From the NCBI GenBank assembly GCA_030248135.1, contig JASANC010004770.1, positions 1 through 64,000 of the forward strand: 64,000 nt of DNA, given 5' to 3'. The stretch comes from Theristus sp. LFF4_11. Taxonomy: Eukaryota; Nematoda; Chromadorea; Monhysterida; Xyalidae. This document shows positions 11,510 through 24,700 of this stretch, one piece after another; position 1 is the first letter of the stretch, and every line of letters starts with the position of its first letter. The notes beneath the pieces were generated by a model that saw only the letters and a list, made by a program, of their open reading frames with translations, made no database searches and was not told the origin of the DNA. A program made the position numbers and the translations under genes.

Positions 11510-11650
11510 CGCAAAAATATGACTTTTATGTACTTGTATCCGTGTGTACCACATCAGAGACTTGAAAAGCGTTGTCGAGCCAAGTCTTTCACTGCTTACA
11601 CAAGGCCATATTCCTCCTTTTATATGCGTCTCCCGCATTTTTAGATAATA
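11510..11650 (-). repeat. Conserved 130-bp repeat, copy 2 (inverted)
   Basis: This is the reverse complement of 10611-10752, about 0.8 kb away in opposite orientation. The 43-codon frame is intact from ATG at 11638; its only difference in the frame from copy 1 is a silent AAG to AAA. Confidence 0.6.
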
Positions 11651-11739
11651 TTCTGACTTTTACATAAGCCCCAAAGGTCGGACCAAAATCACAATACGTT
11701 GGTCACACATTCTTCTAAACCCCGGACAACTCAGGTTTT

Positions 11740-13868
11740 TCATTTTTCGTTTTTAGGCCAATTTCGTCTATGCTATTTTTACGGCCGATTCGCCCAAAAT
11801 CGTCACGATTCAGTACCTAGAATTGCTCACATAAGAAAACTGACCCAAAAGCAGTGATCGGCGGTTGCATTACCCTGGAAAATACAGTTTTCTTGTTTTT
11901 CATTTCTGGACCGGTTTCACTAAATTCCACGGCCGATTCGCCCGAAATCGTCACGATTCGGAATCTAAAGTTGCTCACGTAAAAAAACTAACCCAAAATC
12001 CGTGATCAGCGCATTGAATTACCTTGGAAAACACCCTTTTCTTGTTTTTCGTTTCTGGACCGATTTCGCCAATTTCCACGGCCGATTCGCCCGAAATCGT
12101 CACGATTCAGCATCTAGAGTTGCTCACGTAAGAAAACTAACCCAAAATCCGTGATCAGCGCATTGAATTACCCTGAAAAACACCATTTTCTTGTTTTTCG
12201 TTTCTAGACCGATTTCGCCAATTTCAACGACCGATTCGCTTGAAATCGTCACGATTCAGCATCTAAAGTTGCTCACGTAAGAAAACTAACCCAAAATCCG
12301 TGATCAGCGCATTGAATTACCCTGAAAAACACCCTTTTCTTGTTTTTCGTTTCTATACCGATTTCGCCAATTTCCGCGGCCGATTCGCCCAAAATCGTCA
12401 CGATTCAGCATCTAAAGTTGCTCACGTAAGAAAACTAAACCAAAATCCGTGATCAGCGCATTGAATTACCCTGGAAAACACTATTTTCTTGTTTTTCGTT
12501 TCTAGACCGATTTCGCCAATTTACACGGCCGATTCGCCCGAAATCGTCACGATTCAGCATCTAAAGTTGCTCACGTAAGAAAACTAAACCAAAAGCCGTG
12601 ATCGGCGCAATTACCACGGCAATTTCCACGGCTGATTCGCCCGAAATCGTCACGATTCGGTATCTAGAGTTGCTCACATAAAAACCTAACCCAAAATCCG
12701 TGATCAGCGCATTGAATTACCCTGGAAAACACCGTTTTCTTATTTTTCGTTTCTGGACCGATTTCGCCAATTTCCACGGCCGATTAGTCAGTCAGTCAGT
12801 CAGTTTTATTCTGCAGTGCACGGCATAATACCAGAGAAGTGTAAAACACCATGAGTAGGCAAGCCAAAAAACGGCCGATTCGCCCGAAATCGTCACGGTT
12901 CAGCATCTAGAGTAGCTCACGTAAGAAAACTAACCAAAATCCGTGATCACCGCATTGATTTACCCTGGAAAACATCTTTTTCTCGTTTTTCGTTTCCGGA
13001 CCGATTTCGCCAATTTCCACTACCGATTCGCCCGAAATCGTTACGATTCAGTATCTAGAGTTGCTCACATAAGAAAACTAATCAAAAATCCGTGATCAGC
13101 GCATTGAATTACCATGGAAAACACCCTTTTCTTGTTTTTTGTTTCTGGACCGATTTTGCCAATTTCCACGGCCGATTCGCCCGAAATCGTCACGATTCAG
13201 CATCTAGAGTTGCTCACGTAAAAAAACTAACCCAATATCCGTGATCAGCGCATTGAATTACCCTGGAAAACATTTTTTTCTTGTTTTTCGTTTCTGGACC
13301 GATTTCGCCGATTTCCACGGCCGATTCGCCCGACATCGTCACGATTCAGCATCTAGAGTTGCTTGCATAAAAAACTAACCCAAAATTCGTGATCAGCGCA
13401 TTGAATTACCCTGGAAAACACCCTTTTCTTGTTTTTCGTTTCTGGACCGATTTCGCCAATTTCGACGGCCGATTCGCCCGAAATCGTCACGATTCAGTAT
13501 CTAGAGTTGCTCACGTAAGAAAACTAACCCAAAATCCGTGATCAGCGCATTGAATTACTCTGGAAAACACCCTTTTCTTGTTTTTCGTTTCTGGACCGAT
13601 TTCGCCAATTTCGACGGCCGATTCGCCCGAAATCGTCACGATTCGGTATCTAGAGTTGCTCACATAAGAAAACTAACCCAAAATCCGTGATCAGCGCATT
13701 GAATTACACTGGAAAACATAGTTTTCTTGTTTTTCATTTCTGGACCGATTTCGCCGATTTCCACGCCCGATTCGCCGGAAATCGTCACGATTCAGCATCT
13801 AGAGTTGCTCACGTAAGAAAACTAACCCAAAATCCGTGATCAGCGCATTGAATTACTACGGACTAGAC
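11740..13868. repeat. 148-149 bp satellite array, about 14 units
   Basis: The key block ACGGCCGATTCGCCCGAAAT recurs at 11781, 11929, 12078, 12227, 12376 and onward. Each unit also has TCCGTGATCAGCGCATTGAA and TTTTCTTGTTTTTCGTTTCT. One unit near 12600-12640 is shortened and one is split by an 85-bp insertion at 12786. The units are not coding. The period is close to nucleosome length. Confidence 0.95.
12786..12870 (-). mobile_element. 85-bp retroposed insertion with 10-bp target duplication
   Basis: The insert is flanked by direct repeats of ACGGCCGATT (12776-12785 and 12871-12880) inside a satellite unit. Read on the minus strand it runs from TTTTTGGCTTGCCTACTCAT to an AATAAAACTGACTGACTGACT end, with an AATAAA and an ACTG repeat tail. 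The same unit with the same ends occurs at 40329-40404. Confidence 0.85.
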
Positions 13869-14270
13869 CTTTTTCCTATTATTTTTCGTAGCTCAGACAA
13901 AATTTGTAAGAGTGAAAACTGATACTCAGTCAAAATGCTACGAACTTTCAAAAATGCACAATTTTAACTCAAAAAATGCCCGGGCAAAAAAATAAACTAA
14001 ATTTTCAGAAAATACGGATGAAATTACCCTAGGAAACATTTTTGTTCAACTGTGAAAGTGTCCCAGCTAAAAATTGAAAGGGCGAACACTTGAAACCAGG
14101 TGAAAACCCTCCAAACAATTAAAAATGCCCAATTTTTTACCCAAAAACAGGGTCTGGGTAAAAAATTAACCCGATTTTCAAAATCTCCGGATGGAATTAC
14201 CCCAGGGAACATTTTTGTTCGACTGTGAAAGTGTCGCAGGCAAAAATTTAAAGGGCGAACACATGTTGAT
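13869..14270. repeat. Diverged tandem repeat flanking the satellite
   Basis: Two copies of a block containing ATTACCC.AGGGAACATTTTT and GAACACTTG-like ends lie about 173 bp apart (14018 and 14191). They look like a relative of the satellite or a separate low-copy tandem. Confidence 0.6.
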
Positions 14271-15408
14271 TACATAGCTGAAAAAAAAATACAAAGGGAA
14301 AGAAGTAACACTGTTTTCAGAATAGGTTTTTCGTGTCTACAGCGTATGAAAAGTAGTCGGATAAAAATTTTTTCGCGGCTCCAAGCACAACTTTGGGTGT
14401 TCGTTTCGTGTGCACAGTGCCAAGTTTGTGGCTTATACTATGCTCGCTGGACGCAGCGAGCAAATTTGAAAAAAGCGCGCGAGGGGATAACGGCTCATAT
14501 TATGCGTGATGCGCTGTCCGCTCGCTGGCGCTCGCTCGCGCATCCGCATGATATTGCATTGGTTTTCAACAAAAAACGTTTTGATTCGCTGCCCTTCAGG
14601 GTCATATAGCGACCGTAAGCCACGCACCGGCATTTCACCACTCCTTCATGTACACACGTGAAAAAGCAGACAACCTGAATGACCGGGTTTGGTTTGCTCT
14701 GCATGACAAGCGCATGTTTTGTAGCACATGACTTGCTAAAAATAACGTCGTCACCAAATTAATCGTCGCAGTACAAAAAGTGCTGATAAATAACATAAAG
14801 AACAAAACAGGCAAGTATCAGACCGAATCAAAACCAAATATTGGTCCCCAAACACGCGAAAATATCACAGAATGCAATGGACAGATGGAAACATTGGTCA
14901 GCATTTTTGTTGAGTTTAGAAATGTGTGAAAAAACATATAAAAACGGTGGGCCAAAAAACGGCGACAGATTTCAAGTGCTCAAACTCGTGTTTGGTAACA
15001 GAAGAGCTATGAAACTGAAACTCGGAACTTTGTGTTCTATAGTTTCAGCAAAAACATACACATTTGTGCTTAATGATAAAGTTAGTTAACCCAAAATCCC
15101 TGCTGCCAAAAATATTCAACGGACAAACGCTGCTATGGTGGTGGATAGCGGGATTAACTTATAAAACGTGAAAAAGAACCAAGACCGTCCAATTAAATGT
15201 CACTGAACAGAAAACACAGTTTTTGTCGATAATACTGCGCTGCAATCAAGTTTCAGAACGTGCGAGTAAACGTTGCTTCAAGAATGCCACTTAAAATGTG
15301 TCTTAAAAAATGTTTACAATGAAAAGAAAACACATTTCAGCTTCATACTTTCAGCCAGGCACCAGATGGAGAAATTTGAAATCCGTTACTGTTTTTAGGC
15401 CACCTGCC
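14271..15408. other. No gene recognised
   Basis: Short open frames exist at 14346-14609 and 14841-15089, but they have no recognisable domain, splice context or duplicate. Nothing else is supported here. Confidence 0.4.
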
Positions 15409-15726
15409 ATAGTTGTTCCAGAGCCGGTGGGTTGGGGGGGGGCGATATAGATAGCTGGAGCAAATTTTCCAGATAGATAGATAGCTGCAAAATTTTGGGG
15501 GCGCGGCGCGGGGGCATGTGACTTTGGGGGGGGGGGGGGCGATCAAAAATTTGAATTTAGGTAGATTGACTTACTTGACTTAGTACGTCGATCCGCGTGG
15601 TGCGGTGCCCTAAATGGTCGGGCCTCGACACCGCGCATGTTCACATCAGTTGACGCGACGATGTGCAATAAGAGTCACATGGCGTCGTGCGCCGCCTCGT
15701 GGGAAGGGCCCCCCTAGAACAACTAT
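15409..15726 (-). mobile_element. Non-autonomous element with ATAGTTGTTC inverted ends, copy 2
   Basis: The ends ATAGTTGTTCCAG and CTAGAACAACTAT are inverted repeats. Inside are runs of G and GATAGATAG words shared with 25140-25624. No convincing target duplication remains. Confidence 0.7.
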
Positions 15727-15786
15727 GCATCCTGCAATTTGCACGCAGAATTCGCTGAATGTGAACACAAATCATAATACTCGCTA

Positions 15787-18700
15787 TCATTGTCCGTTTG
15801 AGCGTTGCCTCGTCTCAACGTGATCCGTGTCCGATCGGACAGATTTCGCTCGCTGCGTTGCCGCTCGTTGATGACTGACAGTGGATTCGGGTTGATTCGC
15901 GCGACACACGTCGCTGCTGTCTGCAGCGTTTGTGCCGTTTGCTTGTTCTGTTTCGTTGTCGGTCGTTGTGCAATAGTGGACGAGACGTTCGATGTCGGAG
16001 CCAAGCAGCAAAATCAACAGCAGACCCAGCTGACAGACGCCCACAGCCACAACCAAGCGCTCGTCCAGTCTGCAAAACCGCCGACGCAGCTTTGCAAAAC
16101 CGTTCAGCTTATAGGCTAACACAATAACATGTCAAACTAGCTGACTGGTTGGTCATCCGCCACGTGACGCATGCATTCTGTGCAGCAGATTGCTGTGGAG
16201 AGGCGGTGTTTGGTTCGTACAGAATGCTTGTACCACAATCACCAACCAAATCAGCTAGTTAAATTTGTTATAGAGTTAGACTGTAGTTGGTTGTTGGAAA
16301 ATATTGACTGTGGTGGTAACCAAATCAGTGAGTTTGCTATAAATTCACGGATTGTGTTAGTTCTGGACACCTGCGTTTGTCATATGGTATTCTTGAAAAA
16401 GATAACACCGAGTTTGCGACTAATCCCGCCTTGATCCAGAATACAAACACAAGGACAGACTTTTTTGTTCGGCTATACTGTAATGTAATTAAAACAGCTG
16501 TTTAAAAAATTTTATTTTTTAATTTGAAAAAATCGGGATTTTCCGAATCTGAATCTGAATCGAAAAATTTGAAAATCTCCGAATTTGCAGTAACAACAGC
16601 GGTTGCTGCATGCAGCGAGAACGGCGTCGTTTGTAGTGAGCAGCGCCCACCACCACCAGCACGCCACTCACCCGAGCAGCGCGATCGTGTCCTGCTCCAG
16701 CACCGTGTTGCCATGGCCGTGCAGCACTTCGTGCAGGAACGACAGCGCCAGCTCGTGCAGCTCGTCCGCGTAGTTGCACGCGGTGACGTCGTTCACGTTG
16801 ACGCAGTAGCACACGTGCTCGCTGCTGCCGTTCGATGCCTGCAGACGACGACGAACGCGCATTCGCAGCAAAACAGCGACGTTCACACTGATGTGTGCGT
16901 CTGTGTATACGGCACGGCACGTCAGGACGTGTGCTTTTAGCATACAACCGTGCCCAGACAGATGCATGTATGTATGCACGGCACGACGTGTACCGTCAAC
17001 GGAGACGCATCTTTGACGCACGTCAGCATGCGTCAGTATGAACAGGCCTAGCACGCACAACGCACGCGCTCATTGAATAACAAGTGGAAATTTGCTTTCA
17101 TAGGAAATAATGCAGCCAATCAGCGTGAAACGGTTTCTTTTTAATAAACAGCTTGAACGGCTGGAAATGTACCTTCAAAGAAAGGTTCATTTAGTACATT
17201 CACATGCTGATGCTATGCATCCATCACCACGACAAATCGCTGGGGGAGGGGGGAATAAACGCACGTGTGCATTACCACTAGGGTTAGGGGGAAAAAAAAT
17301 CCGGATTTTTTTTTTAAATTAAAAAAAATTTAAAAAAAAAAAATTTTTTTTTACAAGTTAGGTTCGTTCGAAGCGTCTCGTCGAGCTGAGTTCATCTAGA
17401 CTATTTTCAGAACGATCCGGGAAACTATAAGAGCGAAAATCGTGTTTTATTGAAATTATGTCCATTTCATAGAGGGAAAGTTGCATTTTCAACAGTAAAA
17501 CAGGGCAATTTTTCACGTGTACTTGAATATTGAACCGTTCTTAGTGGTTCCTCTTTAGAAAATTACCAAAATTTGACTGTGTTCAAAAATTCCTGTTTGC
17601 TGTAGCTAAGTCGGCAACCCCTGTCGACCCGGTCGCCCCCCCCCCCCCCAAGACACTTACTTTCAGGTTCAACCAGCTATGCTATCTGCCACATGGCGAG
17701 AGCCCACTCTTCAAATCATCGTATCGAAAACACGTACCATGATTTCGCGATCACGTTGCGGGCAACTGACAGACGCAAGTTTAACACGTTAGTTTAGCTC
17801 AGCACGCAAGTTTTAACATGTGGCCATGTTATCGGGTATCTGAAAAACGGTCGTGTGATGTGGTATTAACCAACATCTCCGCTCAAATTGTTTAACAATA
17901 TATCGCACAACTCCATTGTAGACCTATAACATACGCCAATCAACAAGATATCATGTTCATCTCATGGCCTACCGACTGAAAAACATGTTCTAAGTTGCAA
18001 GAAAACGATTTCTGAAACGATATTTCAATTCAGTTAAGTCATTTCAACGCTAAAAATTGACCCTAGAAGTCATCCAAATCGAAAAACATGGAGTACGTCG
18101 GTCAAAATGACCAAATAATGACATTTACCTAAGCACACAAAGAAGTTGGGAAGAAAATTTGGTTTGAACTTTCAAAAAATTATGCCATAAATCGAATTTT
18201 CAGAGCAAAGTAGAAGAAAAAATTTTCAATTTTTTTTTAAGTTTGAAAAAAAAATCCAAATTAAAAAAAAACGAAAAAAAAAATAAAAAAATTTTTTTTT
18301 TCAAAGCCCCTAACCCTAATTACCACCACTGGGGTGGTCAACGACGCAGCTGCTACAGCGTCCACGCCCGACCGAGCCTGCTCGATTGCGTCACTACCTC
18401 TCCCATCCTAGGCACTGAACAACAACACCGGTGAGAATTTTACCACCAGAGTTATTGCATGATACGTACACTCATTACTAGGCACGTTGCGTTGCGCGAA
18501 CAGTTTCGACATGAGCGACGACCGACGTGAAAACACCCGCGGGTCCGAGAAACTGCGTGTTCTCACGTGTGGCAGCGCAGCACAACACCAAACACACAAA
18601 CACCAAACAAACACAAACACCAAACACACAAACACCAAACAAACACAAACACCAAACAAACACAAACACCAAACAAACACAAACACCAAACACACAAACA

Positions 18701-21700
18701 CCAAACAAACACAAACACCAAACAAACACAAACACCAAACACACAAACACCAAACACACAAACACCAAACACACAAACACCAAACAAACACAAACACCAA
18801 ACAAACACAAACACCAAACACACAAACACCAAACAAACACAAACACCAAACGCGCACCGCGCAACGAGTGTTACCGTGTCGCGAGTGGCGTAGCACGTAA
18901 ATGAGCCGTACTGGCGGATGTCATCCGCAAACAAGTGCGCGTTTCGTTCATGATGACACGAGTACAACAGCTGAGCGCTGCCTGTCATCGCCGTCACAGC
19001 GCATTCGCCGCACGCCGACAACGGACGTTCGCACTGTTCATCGACGCAACAGCTTTGCTCTGTAAATAGAAATTGTCACCGCTCGTAGCCTGGTGGTAGT
19101 GCGTTAAACTGCAGTCTGTGCGCTCGGGGGATCGAGGAGCCCCGCCGAGGGGTGTATAGACACTTAATGACAGAGAAAACTCGATGGGCGCCCTACTCAA
19201 TGGCGTTCTGTACGTTTCTCTGGGTTAGCCATGGCTAAAAACATCGTCTAAAAATTCCAACAACCAACAACAACAGTTCTCAGCGCACGCGCACGTTGAA
19301 CTCGCGAATGACGCAACATCTGTCACTCGAACCAACCGACCAATGAATTATTGTCGTCGGTGCTCCATAGCATTGGGGAAACACGGAAATGAAACCGTTT
19401 TCGGCAAAACGCTGGTTTTATTTTCGCATCAACCAATCAGCTATGATCTTTTATTTTGGTCCCGGGAGTCAATGCGTGCATAGATGGGTAAGCAGTCTCT
19501 ACTCTCATGCATAGGGTTAGGGGAAAAAAAAAATCCGGATTTTTTTTGTAAATTAAAAAAAAATTAAAAAAAAAATTTTTTTTACAAGTTAGGTTTGTTC
19601 GAAGCGTCTCGTCGAGCTGAGTTCATCTAGACTATTTTCAGAACGATCCGGAAAACTATAAGAGCGAAAATCGTGTTTTATTGAAATTATGTCCATTTCA
19701 TAGAGGGAAAGTTGCATTTTCAACAGTAAAACAGGACAATTTTCGACGTGTACTTGAATATTGAACCGTTCTTAGTTGTTCCTCTTTAGAAAATTACCAA
19801 AATTTGACTGTGTTCAAAAATTCCTGTTTGCTGTAGCTAAGTCGGCAACCCCTGTCGACCCGGTCGCCCCCCCCCCCCAAGACACTTACTTTCAGGTTCA
19901 ACCAGCTATGCTATCTGCCACATGGCGAGAGCCCACTCTTCAAATCATCGTATCGAAAACACGTACCATGATTTCGCGATCACGTTGCGGGCAACTGACA
20001 GACGCAAGTTTAACACGTTAGTTTAGCTCAGCACGCAAGTTTTAACATGTGGCCATGTTATCGGGTATCTGAAAAACGGTCGTGTGATGTGGTATTAACC
20101 AACATCTCCGCTCCAATTGTTTAACAATATATCGCACAACCCCATTGTAGACCTATAACATACGCCAATCAACAAAATATCATGTTCATCTCATGGCCTA
20201 CCGACTGAAAAAACATGTTCTAAGTTGCAAGAAAACGATTTCTGAAACGATATTTCAATTCAGTTAAGTCATTTCAACGCTAAAAATTGACTCTAGAAGT
20301 CATCCAAATCGAAAAACATGGAGTACGTCGGTCAAAATGACCAAATAATGACATGTACCTAAGCACACAAAGAAGTTGGGAAGAAAATTTGGTTTGAACT
20401 TTCAAAAAATTATGCCATAAATCGAATTTTCAGAGCAAAGTAGAAGAAAAATTTTTTAATTTTTTTTTTCAAGTTTGAAAAAAAAAATCCAAATTTAAAA
20501 AAAAAACGAAAAAAAAATAAAAATTTTTTTTTTTCAAAGCCCCTAACCCTACTCATGCATGACGCGGAATTCAAAATTGGTAAAGTGATCCGAGACCCCT
20601 TAATAAGGCCGGGTCACTTAAGCTATTCTGAATTACCACATAACGATTGAAACTAGTTTCCTTTCACGTCTACAAAAGTCGCACGTCTTAAACAAAAGAT
20701 AATAGTTGCATATGTTATTGAGTTAGACTGTAGTTGAATGTGTCTTAGAGTTAAAAATTTTTATTCAAAATATGAATCAATGTTTCATGCCATGTTTTGT
20801 GCCACTTGCACATACCGGCATTTTTTTGTTGTATCGGCAACAACCGTGTGTAATTTGTGATTGTGACTGTGATATCTCAATGCTGGGGGTGTATCTCAAC
20901 CTAAACTTACTCACCTGGTAACACCACTAAAACGTTTAGTGAACCCAACGAAGTCTTCAGCGCAAAAATGCAGTCAGTCTTCAAACACTCATTTACATGT
21001 TCAGCGACTGGTGCGATTGGTATTCACAAACGAAAAGCAACGACTTGAACGCAAGTGTGAAACTTTCATACGCTGTGTTTCTTCTGCCAGTCGCCTGTAG
21101 AAGTGGCTGCTCGCGAGTCTACAATCCCTGATGTCACTGTAATTCGCATAGTCCTTGAAATGACAGCCGTCAAAGAGCGCAACCGCGTTCAGCAGCATCG
21201 TCGGCCACGCATGCACGGCCTCGACGTTGTTGCACAGATTCACAGAGTGACACGCGCAGATGATCGCAAACGGAGACTCGTATTGGTCGTCGTCGTGCGC
21301 AAGCATACCTGGCAGCAGCTGCACACTGAAATGCACACACGTGTAAACGCGCATTCATGAATGCAAAACAGAACTCACACACACGAGTCGCGTAGCAACG
21401 CTACAGCTGTTTGTGAATGTGAAAAACGCCGCGAAGCTACGATTCTCTGTTGTCAGCGCTGATGATTTTTTTGTGAAGGCATTTTGCAGTGTTCAATGGT
21501 CATGTTTGACTAAATACTGCTTGATGAATGCCGCTGGAAATGGCGAACACGCGTGTCCAGCACAGAAACGGTTGTTTTCTGTCCTATAATTTTTTCTAGC
21601 AAATGCACCCCCAAACGAAAATCGAACTGATCGAAAATCGAAAAGCCAAATTTTTACCATCCCACTCCCACCTAGGGTTAGGGGAAAAAAAAAAATCCGG

Positions 21701-24700
21701 ATTTTTTTTTAAATTAAAAAAAAAATTTTTTTTTTAAAAAAAAATTTTTTTTTTACAAGTTAGGTTTGTTCGAAGCGTCTCGTCGAGCTGAGTTCATCTA
21801 GACTATTTTCAGAACGATCCGGAAAACTATAAGAGCGAAAATCGTGTTTTATTGAAATTATGTCCATTTCATAGAGGGAAAGTTGCATTTTCAACAGTAA
21901 AACAGGACAATTTTCGACGTGTACTTGAATATTGAACCGTTCTTAGTTGTTCCTCTTTAGAAAATTACCAAAATTTGACTGTGTTCAAAAATTCCTGTTT
22001 GCTGTAGCTAAGTCGGCAACCCCTGTCGACCCGGTCGCCCCCCCCCCAAGACACTTACTTTTAGGTTCAACCAGCTATGCTATCTGCCACATGGCGAGAG
22101 CCCACTCTTCAAATCATCGTATCGAAAACACGTACCATGATTTCGCGATCACGTTGCGGGCAACTGACAGACGCAAGTTTAACACGTTAGTTTAGCTCAG
22201 CACGCAAGTTTTAACATTTGGCCATGTTATCGGGTATCTGAAAAACGGTCGTGTGATGTGGTATTAACCAACATCTCCGCTCCAATTGTTTAACAATATA
22301 TCGCACAACTCCATTGTAGACCTATAACATACGCCAATCAACAAAATATCATGTTCATCTCATGGCCTACCGACTGAAAAAACATGTTCTAAGTTGCAAG
22401 AAAACGATTTCTGAAACGATATTTCAATTCAGTTAAGTCATTTCAACGCTAAAAATTGACTCTAGAAGTCATCCAAATCGAAAAACATGGAGTACGTCGG
22501 TCAAAATGACCAAATAATGACATGTACCTAAGCACACAAAGAAGTTGGGAAGAAAATTTGGTTTGAACTTTCAAAAATTTATGCCATAAATCGAATTTTC
22601 AGAGCAAAGTAGAAGAAAAATTTTTCAAATTTTTTTTTTAAGTTTGAAAAAAAAAATCCAAATTTTTTTTTTTAAAAAAAAACGAAAAAAAAATAAAAAA
22701 AAAATTTTTTTTTTCAAAGCCCCTAACCCTACTCCCACCCACGGTCATGGAACCCCCCCCCTTCCGAGGAGCAAACTTCGGCTAGGGGGTTGTACTAGAG
22801 ATGTCAAGAAAAAAAAAATTTTCTATTTTTTTCTTTTTTTAAAAAAAAAATTTTTTTTTTAAATTTTTTTTTAAAAATGAAAGTTGTTCAGAATTTTTCA
22901 GGGAGTCCGAATATCACCATCTGAGGAGCCACCGACTTACCATATGACCCCCACTCATATGGGAGGAGGGTGAAAATTTCAGACTTGGTTTCGGCGACCC
23001 CATTTTCCCACCGACGACATCACGTCTCGTGTTTTGCCTCTCAATTCACCTCAAATAACATGGAAACAAGTTCCACAACAAACCGGTGTGATCACGCTGA
23101 CGACACGAGGCGAAACAGCAACGAGCAACCAACGAAGTTACGCTTGCAGTGGCAGACAGTGCAATTTCCACCTTTCGAGATCCTGAAAAACGATGCGTAA
23201 ATGTGAGTTCTCTGCTTCTATCTCACCTTAGCGACATCGGAATTTGTTGAACTAGCCTTTGCGACGCTCAAGTACTTCTATGCGCGAGTCGATCATCACT
23301 CACCAAGGCTGAAAACAGTCGATAAATCAATCCAGAATACCACCTGCAGCGTTGAAGACTAAGTGACAAGGTAAAGTCAAAGAAAATTTTTGTTGAACTT
23401 TCGAAAAATTATGCCAAAAACGGCATTTTCAGGGCACATTAAAGAAAAAATTTCAAAAATTTTTAATAAAAAAATAAAAAAAAAATGCTCATTTTTTTTA
23501 CTTTTTTTTAAAAAAAAAATTAAAAAAAAATTTTTTTTTTTTTGACCCTTACATCTCTAGGTTGTACACCCCTCTCATCTTCGGGACTGCTGACCGAACC
23601 TGCATCCCTTCCTCAAGACACGCCCCTAACGTATTTTTTTTGTGCCAGCGTCAGACGCTGACCGTAGAAAAGGTCCAGGCCAGACACCTTCCAGGACCAG
23701 GCTTGTCTCCATTGTGACAGACAGTAAAATAGTGGAGAGTGGATTACAATTAGAGATAAACAACAACGAAACTGCTTAGAATCAGCACAGCAACCGAAGA
23801 CCGCGGCTACCCCGGGCTTACCGGGCAAAACCGCAAAAGCAGTGTTCAGCCAGCACTGAAGGCAAAAAACTGTCGTAAAACTATAATGCTGAATAACAGA
23901 ATGCTAACCTGGTTTCATGAGTCGGATGCAGTGTGCTGAATGCGTTGTTCACAGTGGCACAATACCACGAGATGTTCGTTCGATTGTTCAGCACTCGTCT
24001 TTCCCGGTAAACCCCATTAAATATTTCCACCGTTCTTTCGTCGAGATTCTCATCCAGTAACGTTCCGCGGCGAACATCGTCGTCTCCACCCATCATGAGC
24101 GCCGTGCGTTCACGAGAATTTTTCATGACGGACAATTGTTCGGAATCGGCGTTTGCCAGGAAATACGCGTATCGAGCGACGGAAAGACGCGACAGCGCAA
24201 CACGGTAGAAGGCGTTCAAATAGCTGGCATTCGTGCTGATTGCGTAGCCAGTCAGATGCCTGAAACAAGCGAAATTACAGCACCCAATTTAACTTTAACA
24301 CGGTTTGTGTGACGACGGCACATGCTTGCTGGTTAAAAAAAGTAACCAATCAACTTGTGCACGCCTTCATGAGGCATTTCTTATTCGCTGCAGACCGCGT
24401 TTGTCAGAAAACTGAAACCATACGGCTTTCAAAACCATACCAACCAAAACCTGACGAATTTCGAAATTACAGATCGTACTTTTGAGCTGTCGCATTTTGA
24501 AAAATGATTCATTTGCGATCTAGAAGCAATTGGAATGACGCCTTTTGAGATCACAAACAACAGACTACTCGAGTCACCCGATCTCAGCTTGACAGAAAAG
24601 GTAAATTAAAAACAAAACTTCACAACCTGATGCCATTCGGATGGTGGCGCAGTTGATCCGCGTCAGCGGAACGGTGCAACGGCACAAATGCCATCGTGCA

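Noticed and set aside
11740..13868. Regular repeats with conserved blocks, as in a CRISPR array
   Set aside because: The unit is about 148 bp with no unique spacers. It is a satellite in a eukaryotic genome.
18408..18904. Open frames rich in Thr/Asn/His or Val/Cys/Phe over the CAAACACA repeat
   Set aside because: They are a microsatellite translation artefact, open on both strands.
17279..22731. TTAGGG/CCCTAA words suggesting interstitial telomeres
   Set aside because: They occur only once or twice, at the ends of 1-kb elements bounded by 8-bp target duplications, so they are terminal inverted repeats.
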